A DNA stretch of 64,000 nucleotides from Enoplolaimus lenunculus (lineage: Eukaryota > Nematoda > Enoplea > Enoplida > Thoracostomopsidae): the NCBI GenBank assembly GCA_030248215.1, contig JASANG010003752.1, forward strand, positions 1 to 64,000, read 5' to 3'. This document shows, one piece after another, positions 10,830 through 23,300 of the stretch. The notes beneath the pieces are model-generated. The model was not told the DNA's origin and made no database searches. It saw nothing but the letters and a program-made list of their open reading frames with translations. Position 1 is the first letter of the stretch; the number at the start of each line of letters is the position of its first letter. The translations under genes and the position numbers were made by a program.

Positions 10830-13413
10830 TTGCTGCACCAGTCCAGGTGGGCAGTACGATGTGACAAGCTGGCTACGCTGCATCAGTTTATTCGCAGGAC
10901 TGCGAAATGGAAGCTTGTTCTAAGTCCAGTAGTGTTTATCGCAGTATTTATATGCAATTTCTACGGATACATTGATCGATTGTTTGAAGTGGACTTCAAA
11001 TACTTTAAGGTAAATGCGAATAAATACGCAGGGTGAATAAAAATTCGCGGAATTGAATTATTATGTGTTTTTCCACGAGCGGTTTTGGTATTCTCGGTGT
11101 TAATACATTTGTATTTCAGAAGTTAAAATTAACCGTTGTTGACGAATTAGCTCTTATTTTTGGTAGAAAATTCCATATTTTTAATTTCCGTGCCGTTTCC
11201 GGCGTTTTTGATTGCATTTGCACCGCGGTATCCATACGATCGGATTTAATATTTCGGATATTGGTCGTTTGGGCTGGCCTATCCCTAGTATATCTGTCTG
11301 CAGTTGATTGTAACGGTCATGTGGAATTGCGTTTTGAATTTTTGTCTCGGTACTCGGCATGCATAACAGCATGAAACCTGTTTCTTGCTATGAATGCCTG
11401 CTTAAATTCGATTCCTTTCTCGGCTTTGCAAGTCGCATGGGCATAACGTATCTTTTTCAAATTGTATACGTAGTTGTTTTTCGTAAAAAACAATTCCCGT
11501 TTTTGTTTGGTTGACAAAGATTAAGTTCTCTGTTTTGCAATGGCGATACATAATATAACATACTTCTTTACATTTTTATTGAATTTTTCAGTATCCGCTC
11601 GATACTGATTTAGCTGGTGCCGTTCAAACATTGCGTAATGGCTTTGCGCCTGAGCCGTTCCCTGTCACTAATTTTGATCAGTATATCAATCTTGCAGGTG
11701 AGTATCTTTCATTGTACGTTTAAATTTATCACAAACACACTGCTTAGGTTTTGAGAAAGAACAAATTGCTGAACCTGGAAGTGAAACTTAAACCAGCGAT
11801 CGTATTCTCACTCAGCTGTTTGTAGTATGTATCGCCAGCTAATATACGTATATAGGTAATCATTTTTAAATAAGCAAACTGCACCAATTACCTTTTAAAC
11901 TCTGCTTCCATGTACAGCAAAGAAATTTGCTATTATGTATTTGATGGTCGCCATTTTTGATTTTCATATTTAGAAGACTTGACCAACAATCATATGATAG
12001 GCAGTGTGCAACCGGAATTATAAAATACCGGGACCGGAAAATTAAACAATATCGGAATCAGAACCGGAGCCGGAAAATGAAAATATTTGTTATCGAAAAA
12101 TTCATTTTAACGCTATTTTGTCGCTTTTAATGCTGTAAACGCATCAGTTACCATGCCAAAACCTGAAACAAATGCAGTAAGTGAATGGAAACATATGATA
12201 AATTATGGAGTATGGCACAAATTGAAAATTTTGGCTATACACGCTCAGACAGTTTTCGAAAAATAAGTTGGAATAATATGCCATTTTTTTAATTTTCGGA
12301 TGAGAAAATTTTTAATATCCAAAATACCATAATGTTCCGGTGAGAAAATACCGGATTTATTACCGGAACTCGATAATAAAAAATACTGGATTTCCCTACC
12401 GAAACCGGATTTCCGGTTTCAACCTGATGATAGGTGTTACACACGTTATATATTTAATTAAAGCTGGAACGCCTCACATACGTATTTTTGGCGCCGTTCC
12501 AAGTAAATTTAAAAACGTATGCAACGTTAGTATAGTCTACGTTGAAGATCATATGAATTATGTTCATTTATTATTGTATAAAAAGAATCTTAATTAATTG
12601 GCAGTGGTTATAACCGACAACTTTTCATGAGCATCTGAGTATCGGCATCGACGCAAAAAATGCGGATTCTTTGCCGGTACTATTTGGTTGCACAATTACA
12701 GTCAGTTGTAATGCTGTCGATTTCGTATGCTGGCGTAAATCAGTGTTGTGTCTGATAACGGAAACTGTATCTCTTTTGTGTTTGTGTTGAAAAACTTTGA
12801 AATGAGCCGTTGTCATAAAATTTGTTTTCGAAATAAAAGCAAAACCAGCGAAAACGATTTGGTATCGGCACATCCCACAAGTGGTTTGTGCTTTAGAATT
12901 CATGTTTTACGCTTTGCGCACTTGCTATTTATGTGTTTGGTACATAAAGACGCAGAAATTAGCTGTTTAAGTACTATGTTTTTTTTTGACTAACAAGTCA
13001 TACACGACGTTAAACCTGGTGTTAATAGTATACTTGAAAAATTTGGAGACTGAGAATAATTTTTGTGTTTGCGGGGGGGGCGGGGGGCTTAAAATATGTA
13101 CGCGGATGTGTCGGAGAGAGGAAGGTCGAATGTGGTTGGGCTACTCGCAAACATTTTAATTAAAATTAAGGGAATTGGCACAAATGCAATGTGACAACAA
13201 ATAGTGATACAAAACTGCCAAATCGCAACTCAAAATCGGCGTTTGCTGGTGTTAATGCAACAGTAATTTTAATGATTAAATCACGTCCTGATGCAGCTTT
13301 TACTCGAGATTTAATACGTCAGACATGGGGACAAGAACGAACTTTGAATGTTCGTATCAAAGGTAATCGTCTAAGGCTGAAATCGACTGAAGTGAAGCAG
13401 CATCATCATCAGC

Positions 13414-13451
<38 letters not shown>

Positions 13452-14492
13452 AATAAACAGCAGGTACTGGTAGGTAATAGCCAGTCGTGGCATCTAAGCG
13501 ATGTTATTGCAGATTACTTTAATCCAGAAAATTGGTTTCAATTGAAAATTATACGCTATTTTATTGTTGGTTCATCAGGGAAAACTTTTGAATTTAAACG
13601 TGAATTTGACCGATTTCAAGATTTAGTTCAGTATGATTTTGTCGATTCATATCTAAATAATACGATCAAAACAATGCTAGGAATGAATTGGGTTGTGACA
13701 CGATGCAACAAAGTGCCGTATGTTTTGTTTGTTGATGATGATTATCATGTCAATATGTATAATTTGGCAAGATATATCGCCGATATTGAGCATGGGAATG
13801 TAAATAATAGTTTTAACTATAATTATTCAAATAAATCTCGAAACGAAAATAATTTTGACAATAAATTTGAAAATAATTTTATTAATGAGAATAAATTTAA
13901 AAATAAGAATAATAATTTTAATAAACAAGACGCCATTTTTAGTAATTCTGAAACGACCACTAATGATAAAGTTCAATCTCTGCAGGCAATGAAACAACAA
14001 AATCGGATAGTGTATGCCGGTCGCGTGCTGGTAGCAAAACCAATGCGATCGAAGCTGAGCGTATGGTACATAACGTTAGATCAGTATCCGTTTACGACTT
14101 TTCCGGCGTATATTAATGGAGGGGCATATCTAATGAATAGTGAGACTGTGTCTTGGTTTTGGTACGCAAGTTATTGGGTCAAATCGTTTCCGTTTGACGA
14201 TGTGTATTTAGGAATTATTGCGTATAAACTTGGAATCAAGCCAACTTGTAGCCCAGGATTCCTGTATCAACATTATAACCAGCAGTATAATGCGGAACGG
14301 TTTCGGTCGGTGATTGCAGCGCATGGGTTTACAAACTCGGCAGAAATACGAAGGGCTTACAGGGATGTAGAGGCATTTGAAAAACGGCTTGCGGATTCGT
14401 CTGTGGGGGTGGAAAGCTTTAATTGGAATGATCATTTTAGACACCATTTCAGAAATTCAAAGGAGTGGTGTGCGTATGGTGGTTACTACTGA
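10830..14492 (+). CDS. bre-5: Brainiac/BRE-5-like beta-1,3-N-acetylglucosaminyltransferase (GT31)
   Basis: Three exons are visible: up to 11009, 11592-11697 and 13171-14492, with matching phases. Exon 1 codes a type II signal anchor (WKLVLSPVVFIAVFICNFYG). Exon 2 codes the stem (YPLDTDL..). Exon 3 codes the Golgi-lumen GT31 domain with LMIKS, IRQTWG, KTMLGMNW, the metal-binding FVDDDYHVN (DDD at 13734-13742), INGGAYLMN and FPFDDVYLGI. Motif order matches Drosophila Brainiac and C. elegans BRE-5, which add GlcNAc beta-1,3 to mannosyl-glucosylceramide in arthro-series glycolipids. Oddities are a 14-Gln run (13410-13451) and an Asn/Lys/Phe-rich insert (about 13790-13960) inside the catalytic domain. 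Exon 1 is open upstream to 10779 without an ATG. A good acceptor ends at 10895, so the start codon is probably in an unseen upstream exon. Confidence 0.88.
12002..12426. mobile_element. hAT-like MITE (second type) in the GT31 intron
   Basis: The ends are CAGTGTGCAACCGGAATT and CCGGTTTCAACCTG. It is flanked on both sides by ATGATAGG, a perfect 8-bp target duplication. Its core differs from the 5522-type family but matches 45849-46262 in reverse. It lies in intron 2 of the GT31 gene. Confidence 0.88.
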
Positions 14493-15829
14493 GCGTCATC
14501 GACGTTTCATTTAAGATTTACCAATGTCTATTGTTTCTACGCTGGGGAACCAAGGCATTCATCGGAGGTATGTTATCCGATAAAATTATTGATGTTTACC
14601 CTTGCCGAAATGATTTATCCCACTGCTTCAGATTACACTTTTCTTAAGTCCCTGATAAATGTGCGGTAACCAAAATTGTGCACATAAATTTCAAGCCGCT
14701 GCCTATATATAGTATAAGTAAACTTTTGTTGAATTCGCATGATTGCTCGTGATAGGACAAATGTCCCACAAAATAGCGTGCTTTAATCTCGGCGCTAAAG
14801 CTTGTATTGGTGTGGAAAGTCTACAATTAACTGAATTGCCAGACCTCTAAAACAGTGTTGTTTGTAATTTCTTGGTTTACACGCACGTTATATAGTTGGT
14901 GTGTTTGAAAATTTCTCATTTAGCCAGCCGTAGATGATAGAGCTATTTAAAACATTGACTGGGAATTCCGCTATATTAATGGTATGAAAATAAATTCTGT
15001 ATGTTCATAATTATTTAACGATCTGAATATTAACGTACTTTTAAATTTGTTAAATTTTGTATATATACTGTTTTATTTTGTATTATTTTGCTACTAGTCA
15101 AGAAGTTAGGGTGTGTTCCGAAATTGGGATCTAGTATAAAATCCAGTTCTTAATTATCCAGTATTTTTTTATTCAATTTTAAAACTGATCAGCAGATGCA
15201 CACAGAGCTGCATATCTTACCTGCGAGTAAAAATTTGCGATTCTTTACCCGCGTACATTTTTCATAAAAAATAACTTGAAACCAGATAATGTAGAACGAC
15301 TTCAGTTTTTTAAACTGTTTCACCGTATAAGTGAAAATAAGTAACGAGTAACATCAGTGCACTGTAAAATTACTCTCAATAAAATGCTGCAAGTAATATA
15401 TTTAATGACCGATGCCATGGCGCTTGTGGCAGTGATAATTTAAGTAAAATTATTATGCAAAGTTAATTTCTTGGGCAATAGTCATTGTATGAAATTGTAT
15501 ATTATAATAGCGTTCTGTATCCTTTCAATGTTAAATATCTTTTAGACGTATTTTTAAGCGCATCGTTTACCGTCGAATACTGGTGTGTCGTTGATGAAAT
15601 CTGGTTGAAAGTTATTTTTGGCTGTAAAATAGAGTTAGCGTAGCTGTTTGATATTTTATACGCCAACTCCGTAGGTGCATTAATATGTTTAAGTACAATG
15701 TGATTCAATATATTGCTGTAGGAATATAATAATCCATTTCGTATTGTAATTTGAACATCGACAGTATATTACGTAGTGTTGTGCAATTATCACTTTTTCT
15801 ATTCGACGGCGGCCAACGATACGTTTGAC
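14493..15829. other. Intergenic, no recognised feature
   Basis: AT-rich sequence after the GT31 stop. I see no further gene or bounded repeat. Confidence 0.4.
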
Positions 15830-16140
15830 CGGCCGGCCAATCTTCTTCGGCCGCCGGCCGGCCAATCTTCTTCGGCCGCCGGCCGGCCAATCTTCTTCGG
15901 CCGCCGGCCGGCCAATCTTCTTCGGCCGCCGGCCGGCCAATCTTCTTCGGCCGCCGGCCGGCCAATCTTCTTCGGCCGCCGGCCGGCCAATCTTCTTCGG
16001 CCGCCGGCCGGCCAATCTTCTTCGGCCGCCGGCCGGCCAATCTTCTTCGGCCGCCGGCCGGCCAATCTTCTTCGGCCGCCGGCCGGCCAATCTTCTTCGG
16101 CCGCCGGCCGGCCAATCTTCTTCGGCCGGCGGCCGGCCAA
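15830..16140. repeat. 25-bp GC-rich minisatellite
   Basis: About 12.4 copies of a 25-nt unit containing GGCCGGCCAATCTTCTTC followed by GGCCGCC. Successive units start every 25 bases from 15841 to 16116. The units are almost perfect. Because 25 is not a multiple of three and the unit lacks stops, several frames stay open on both strands, which creates spurious long frames. GGCCGGCC (palindromic) recurs in every unit. Confidence 0.95.
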
Positions 16141-16422
16141 TATAAGTAAAAATGTTAAAAATTATCAAACATTTGTTTCTAGGGCCGATTCCGATTCGAA
16201 TTTAATTCTGTTTGACACCCTGGTAGATGCAGATGAAAATGTGGTGGTGTGTTTCATGCACTTTGTACGCAGTTGGATCCGCGTTGTAGCGTCATTGAAG
16301 TTGAAATATTTATTACGACTATGTACATAATTCAGGGACTCGTGCTATTGTGAGCATTTTGGCTCATTTTTGCAAAACGAACCATTTTCGAAATCCGAAC
16401 TCGCGTGGAGTATAATACGTAC
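16141..16422. other. Intergenic, no recognised feature
   Basis: Flank of the minisatellite up to the next MITE; nothing recognised. Confidence 0.35.
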
Positions 16423-16593
16423 GGCCAATGTTACTTTCGGGGCGTAACAGTAGATTAAGCGTATTCCTAAGCCTGAGCCTGAGCCTGAGCCTAAGCCTAA
16501 GCCTAAACCTGGCAAAAAATAATCTAGAATCTAAGCCTACTCTTTTATAGAGACCCACCAGAAACCTGGACGCTCCTTAAAGTAACAGTGGCC
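16423..16593. mobile_element. GGCCAATGTTACTTT-family MITE with telomere-like hexamers
   Basis: The left end GGCCAATGTTACTTT and right end TTAAAGTAACAGTGGCC are inverted. The centre (about 16467-16512) is a run of GCCTAA/GCCTGA hexamers. A short direct repeat, TATAATACGTAC, lies close on each side (16411-16422 and 16599-16610). Confidence 0.78.
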
Positions 16594-17698
16594 ATAAGTA
16601 TAATACGTACAGTTGTCAAGTATTGATAAGTTCAAATATTTATTGCTTATTGACATTTTCAACTTATCACAAGCAGGAGTGTAACGTAAGTAGGCAAACC
16701 AGAGATCAAAATGCACCTGGTTTACGTATAAATTTATTTATGCACAATAAATCGGGGCGTAGCCAGAGGGTTTTCAGGTGTAAACTGCCCTCCGTTTGCA
16801 ATTTTAACTCTAATACTGGAATAGTTAAAATTTCTAATAAAAGTGTATAACTGTGTTTTAGGCACTGTTAGTGTGAGAATTGTTTGGTGCCGGGGACTTG
16901 TAAGCGGGTGCCCCCAATGCTGCTTAGGGTCCCTTGAAATAGCAGGGATTTATGTAGGCGACCGACCAGCAATTTGAAGTTTCTTAAGATTTAGAACGTT
17001 TCAAGTATAGTATCCAAAGACATGGTATACATATATAGTGGTTTTTTGTCGTTTCGCTTTTTAAGTTGTTTCGGAATGCTTTGGGATCTTTGTTCTTTTT
17101 ACGTCATTAAAACGTGATATTGTAACATTCATTATATTAGCTAAGTATGCAAACCGGAAGCGTGTGATTTGGAAACCGGATTCTCTAAACCAACACACAT
17201 TAAGCGTTCTTGTTTGAATTCGTATCGGAAACTAAGGCATTTAATTTGCAAAATTATGGTTCAAAAACAAGTCAAAACAATTTTGCTTCACTTTACGGTG
17301 CTTGTACTTCACCAGTTTCAAAAGACATCCACAGAAGGGCACAATTGGAGGACTATCTCCGAACCGGGAAGAAAATCTGAGCCGAGCTTTTGGAGCTGAC
17401 TTCGAAGGTTACGTTGCCGAAATTTCATAGAAGAGTAAAAGCAAGTTTTATAAAATGAAACGAACGATAATAGGTATATATTTATAATATGATTACAACT
17501 ACAAAACTAAACAAAAGTATTTGGACGTTGCTCCAAACGCTCCGCAAGGATTTTTCCAGGAGTCAGCGGTAGATCTCGGATTGTATCCTATAGATGGGCA
17601 TAGGATATTTGGATATATCCGATAAGAAACGTTGTCCATCGGAATAATGACCGTATTTTTAAATTATATATCTCAAAATTTGCTCAGTAAAAAATTTG

Positions 17699-17865
17699 GG
17701 CCAATGTTACTTTAAGGGGCATTACAGTAGATTAAGCGTATTCCTAAGCCAAAGCGTTGGCAAAAATGAATTCCTAAGCCTAAGCAAAAAATGTAATCTG
17801 AAATCTAAATGTACTCTTTTGTAAACCGACCAGAAACTTGGATGTTCCTTTGAGTAACATGGGCC
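17699..17865. mobile_element. GGCCAATGTTACTTT-family MITE
   Basis: Ends GGCCAATGTTACTTTAAGG and its imperfect complement. The flanks are AAAATTTG on both sides (17691-17698, 17866-17873), a perfect 8-bp target duplication. The core includes CCTAAGCCTAAGC. The structure fits a hAT-like non-autonomous element. Confidence 0.85.
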
Positions 17866-17983
17866 AAAATTTGTACCGAATACGCACCGTCAAGTACTAA
17901 ATTTATTAACTTGGCAAGAAGCAAATTCTACTTGTATACATATGCCAGGTCGCGTCGCGACATTTACATATATACTGTGTGCA

Positions 17984-18166
17984 GGTCCATGAAAGATCAG
18001 GGGCGGAACATTTCCTATGGCACCAGCAAAGAGTAAAGCTTTAGATTAATTTTTTGCTTGACTTAGGCTTAGGAATATGCTCATTCTTACGCTTAAGCTT
18101 ACGCTTTAGACTTACTCGTAGGAATGTGCTTATAATATTGTTCCGCCCCTGTTCTTTACATTGGCC
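17984..18166. mobile_element. Related MITE with AGGGGCGGAAC subterminal repeat
   Basis: The subterminal parts AGATCAGGGGCGGAAC and GTTCCGCCCCTGTTCTTT are inverted, with CATTGGCC at the right end. The centre has CTTAGGCTTAGG and further CTTA.GC hexamers. A similar copy is at 24499-24669. Confidence 0.7.
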
Positions 18167-18894
18167 AATACGCCCCACGCTAAGCGATATCTTATACTCT
18201 AAAACAATCCAAAAGTACTTTATCAGCGATTCTAGCCGTCAGAATAATGAACAGCTTAGTGTGGGATTTGGAGGCGGCAAGACCATTCTGTTTAGTTTTC
18301 TTTCAAACTGCGGAAGGTTCAATGAAGCCGCAGCCCCACTGAGTCAGAAAAAGCACAAATTTAATTCAAAAAGTTTGGTTGTTGCGGAGTTTCCACCCTA
18401 CTTTTGTGTCATGAAATTAATAGTAAATTAGGTGCGCTAAACCAGTCATCAAGCGCAAAAAATAACGCAACTTTCGGTTCCTCAGTAGTCCATAAGATCA
18501 CAAAAAGTGACAGTATTAGGATTCAAGTGTTAAAAATATGAAATTTAATTGAAATATCAGAAAGGTATGAGGAGCCAAATAGGTATTATGTTCCGATACA
18601 TTAAAACTAGTGCTAGTCTGGAAGATGTAGACCAATCTTACTTTAACAATGTAGCGACCAAAATATACTACAAAGTTTAAGCCTGCTTAGCGTAAACACA
18701 ACTCTAAAACGAAGCTTATCCTAAGCCCAAGCAAAAAAAATTACTCTAAAATTTGTGCAGGGTTCACGTTACCGGGCAGAGCTTGGGACACATTTTGTCC
18801 CTATTAGACTATTGGGTAACGTTTTGTCTGCTTGTAGACCCGATATCGTATTCAAAAATTAGTATTTGTCTGCTATTATGTGTAGGTCACCTTT
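18167..18894. other. Intergenic with traces of the telomere-hexamer MITE
   Basis: A weak copy near 18640-18760 has TTACTTTAA and AAGCC.. runs. No gene is recognised. Confidence 0.35.
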
Positions 18895-19225
18895 TGTTCT
18901 TCAATATCCATATGATATTCGATGTAATGTCTGTGAATATCATGTGATATATTTTCAAATGTCTCCATGCTTGAGGTAGCATACCTAAATTGTCCTGTTG
19001 AATATCATATGAAACTAGAATGTGAAATTTGAATTTTTGAATTAATAAGCTGTGCTTGTAAGCGATTTTCTGTCGGAAACGCTTTGCAGGCGTGTGTTTG
19101 GTATTTAAATCACATCTGTGCGTCTGCCGTTTGACTTTTCATTCATTTGTTAGCATCCAAAGACTACACTATCACGCTGAATATCATATGATATTCGTTG
19201 AAATTTTGAAATATATGTATGATAT
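18895..19225. repeat. Cluster of short palindromes
   Basis: GAATATCATATGATATTC at 19179-19196 is a perfect 18-bp palindrome. Imperfect versions occur near 18900, 18934, 19000 and 19209. Each centres on CATATG or a close variant. Origin unknown; it could be a decayed inverted repeat or a protein-binding cluster. Confidence 0.6.
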
Positions 19226-19970
19226 TCGCATAATGTCCCAAAGTAACACGTGACATACCGTTCCTTTGCACACATTGATTATTTGAGAGCTGTGGCCTGT
19301 AAGCTAATGTCATATATATGGCATTCGAGCTTTGTCTGTTGACCCGATATAAGAGCCCGAATTTTAACGTTGACCGCGAGTCAACATAGGACAAACCGTG
19401 TCCCGCCTTCCCCGGTTATAACGTGAATCCCGCATTAAGCCTTGCCTATTTCGGTGTAGTGAAAAGGCAGGCAATAGCGCACCCAAAGGTTGACAGGTGG
19501 GCGTACGCCCCCGCCAGAAATTTAATGATAAATTGGTAACCTCCCTGCAATTTCCCCCTCAGAAATTTTCTGTGATAAAAAATGACAAGGTTTCTCTCTA
19601 CCTTGCAATAATACCCCCTCCGAAAAATTTTGCTGAGAACTGCGTTTCCAAACATACGATCCTGCCCTCCGCTAGAAATTCCTAGATCCGCCGAAAAAAC
19701 CAGGACACCACTTAAAGTAACATGGTCTGAAGTTTGTACGATTTAGAGAGAGAAGGTTTACTGACAAACGTATATTTCAAGAAGGTTCTTTCTTCTTAGA
19801 ACGTAAAACGACTTATGTATTAATAGTTCGAGGGAAGAGTTACATTCGATACAATCCCTGTTGCAGTGGTTTAAATCAGACGGAGACAAACCAAATCAAT
19901 TCGATGTCAGATTGCCAACGCAAGTATTTATTAGTTAGTAGTAATACATATTATAAACCGAATACCTACT
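19226..19970. other. Intergenic, mostly decayed repeats
   Basis: A stretch near 19500-19690 reads like an old DNA-transposon end (GGGCGTACGCCCCCGCCAG to CTAGATCCGCCG). A right end of the GGCCAATGTTACTTT family (CTTAAAGTAACATGG) is near 19712. No gene is seen. Confidence 0.35.
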
Positions 19971-20295
19971 AGCCGTGCAACCGGAGGCGAAAAACGCCGG
20001 AGCCGGATGTCAAAGACACTTGCCGGAGCCGGACCCGGAGGTGAGGCGAAATTAGGTAGTAAAAATGATGGTTTAGTTAATTTTAGCCAATATCTGCAAT
20101 ATGTTGTTAAGTTGTTTGGTTTTACGCTAATTTCATGGGGAAATTTCGGAAATTCTTTCCTTAAAATTGTAACAAAAGTAAAACGATACGCGCTAAACAC
20201 GATAAATTTTGCAAAATTATGCAAAATTTTACTACCGAAATTGCCGGAACCATTATTTTATAAGCTAAATTTGTTTAACTTCCGACTGCAACCTG
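19971..20295. mobile_element. Decayed hAT-like MITE (third type)
   Basis: The right end is ACTGCAACCTG and the left end GTGCAACCGGAGG. The core (CAATATCTGCAATATGTTG, GTTTTACGCTAATTT) is the reverse of the core of 24113-24444. Ends are worn and no target duplication is clear. Confidence 0.6.
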
Positions 20296-20337
20296 CTGAT
20301 AAGCACACATATATAGAATAGAGTTACATTTCTATAT

Positions 20338-23300
20338 TCATCCAGCAGCGACTTTAAAATTTGCTAAAATGCCATAATGATCGCTTGGAAAACACATTAT
20401 CGATCGTATCCGCTGTCTTCCGATAAGTTCAAATCCATTTGGTGTCAGGCTAAATCTTGCGCCTGGAGGCATCTTGATAAACAGTCTATCATAGCGAGCT
20501 TGCGGTTTGAACCGTGATACAGTTCCCAAATTGTCGTTGGTCAAACAGTCCCATGTGAATTTAAGGTCTTTTTGCGATCCGTTTGCTTCCCACACATCAA
20601 TTAAATTTTTGACATCGACGTTTACTTCCAAAAGCTACAAAAGCGAAGCACAAATTACTTGTTTACTGGAATGATTTTGCGCTCGGGTCAGCAGCTAAAC
20701 GGGGTTGCGCTGGTGGGAGAACTCAGCCAATCCAGAAAAAGTTTAACCTCATGAAGAACATTTTATTTCATTTTGACCACATGGCGAAATATTAATAGTC
20801 TGCGTTAAATTTCAGCGAAACTTTAACACGATCGAAAACTAAAATATCGAAACAAAGAATATATGGCGTTTTAGAATAAAATGAAATGATACATAGAAAT
20901 AAATCGTCTAACTATTAACCCATTCTCACATGAATATTTTAGTTCTCCCATAAATTCCTTCCAGTATTTATTGATTTGCATGCGGGTTTCTGTAGTTTTG
21001 AGCACTTGGAACAAAATATAGGTATAAATTGCGTGCGAAATCGCTCAATTTTGACAGCGTTAAACGTTTCAACCAGTTGCCACCCGGTTTGGAACAGAAG
21101 AAAATTCTGACTACAGTTGCACTAATGAAATTTACTGGTTTTTAAACAAAAATCTCCGTTAAACCCGACTGAGCACGACTAAAAAAGTAACATTTTGTCT
21201 TTTACCTCTTTATCTCGTAAATTCAAATCACCTCCGAATATCACAACAGAGTCGTTCGAAACGCGTTGAATTTCTTCGAAACACGTACACAATTGCCGGA
21301 TCCGTTCAGTCGAATGTTCTTTGCAACTTTCCAAGTGCGTTGTCATCAAAACAATGTTGACGCTGTTATCGAATGTAATCTACAACATTAATCAAAAATT
21401 AGCTAAAATACAACCCAGTCTTTTACTCGTCGCCAATATGAACGATGCCCAAATCGCGTATTGTGCGCATTCAAGCTTTACTAATATAAATACAGGCACG
21501 GATAGAAATAAGTGCGCAGAAACATGCTATACACAGTTGACATTAAGCACAGTTATATTGAAAACACATTAAAATCAGGTTGATTCGATCAGGATCTTCC
21601 TAAAATTTAAATCTCCTAATTGTTATTTTAAATTTAAATGATTTCAAAATACTGTTTGAAAAAATTCAAAAAACAAAAAACAAACAAACCAACTTTTGCT
21701 CGCAGCAGCTCTCGTCCCATCGTTGTAGTTCGAAACGGAATGATTTCAAACGAGCTAATACGCGTTGTTTGGTTTCTAACCAGCAATACGGTGAAATATG
21801 TTGAGTTCAGCGGCTTAGAAGCGCCGAATAAGAGCGTGTATTTATCGCTCAGATGCTTCTCGTAGATTTTATACGACTCTGGAACAATTTCTTGAAGAAA
21901 TACAGCATCAGGATTGTGGCTAAAACAACGAACAGTTACTTGTAAACTGAATGGCTGCCTCGATTTCACCGCTCCAACCGGAACAATATAAAGCTTATGG
22001 CAAACATTGGAACTAAGTGACAAAAACAAGCTTCATAGTGATAATATAACAAGGTATGCTTATATGTTGATAAATAATTTTGCCGAAATTTCCGCCGGAA
22101 CCGGAATTCCGCTTCACTACCAAACTGTATAATACCTTCGTACGCAACTGCCACTGCAATTTGTACCTATAGTGTTTAGGTTACGATTATTGTGTAAAAA
22201 AGCGACAGTAGAATGAAAGAACATGGCCATTAGTGCACCCCTAAACGGGGGGGGGGTCGCAATCTTAATAAGCTCCTCATTTAGCACTGTAAAAAAATAA
22301 GAGCTAAAAGCATTTGAGACTATAATAATTCATATTTGGGTCAAAAACTGTGATAAAAATATAAGATTAAAATATGAGCTCACCAGAGGGTGTCGGGCAG
22401 CTGCTACGTGGGTATTTTGCTACATCTACCGAAAGTATCGTACTACAATGTAAGTTGTACCTTTCGATAATTTGAATCGCAGCTTTCGTGCGCGTCATCA
22501 AATTTCCCTTATCGAGACCATCAACATTCCACGTTATAATTCGAAACACTCCAGTTCCCGTAGTCGAATTTGCTGAGCGTTGAGTTGCTTCGCCACATTT
22601 TGCCAGCATCGTTTCTACTGTATCGCACGTTGTTGTCGTTGAAGTCGACTGCTTTGATGCTGATAGTGTGACACCAACGTTTTGAGGCAAACCCATTTCG
22701 TGAAAAAATTTATCGATCGCCATCTGAAACAAACAAAACAAACAATACGTCAAAAAACAAAACAAAGAAACGAAAAAACACTATTAAATAGCCAAACAAC
22801 TCAACCACGTCACGAACAATAAAGAAACACACCATAATGCATTGAATTTTGAGCCAATGTTACTTTAAGGCGCGTAACAGCAAATCAAGTGTATTCCTAA
22901 GCCTAAGCCTAAGGCTAAGCCTAAGCAAAAAATATAATCTAGAATCTAAACCTACTCTTTTATAGACCAAGATTCTATCACACATTTTAAGCAAATATAA
23001 CTGTTGCCTGCTCGGCAAATTTTATACAATTGTATACTTTTGCTGGGAGAATAATGAGAATGTTGCACTATCACAATGCAATCAGCATTTTCAAAAAGAT
23101 CAACCACCGACTGCCAATAGATTTTCAAACAAAACAACTGTATACAGCATTTCGTAATCATCGAGAACGAGCAAATTAATGAAGCAGCAGAGTTACATCC
23201 GGTTACGCGTATTCCGGTTTATTCCGTGTATTTTCGACGTAAATTTCCGGCCCCGAGTATTTGCTGTAAAAAAATTCCGGGTCCGTATATTTATTTTCAA

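Noticed and set aside
15689-16330. Several long overlapping frames on both strands
   Set aside because: They are read through the 25-bp minisatellite, whose unit has no stop codon in most frames; the predicted proteins are pure repeats.
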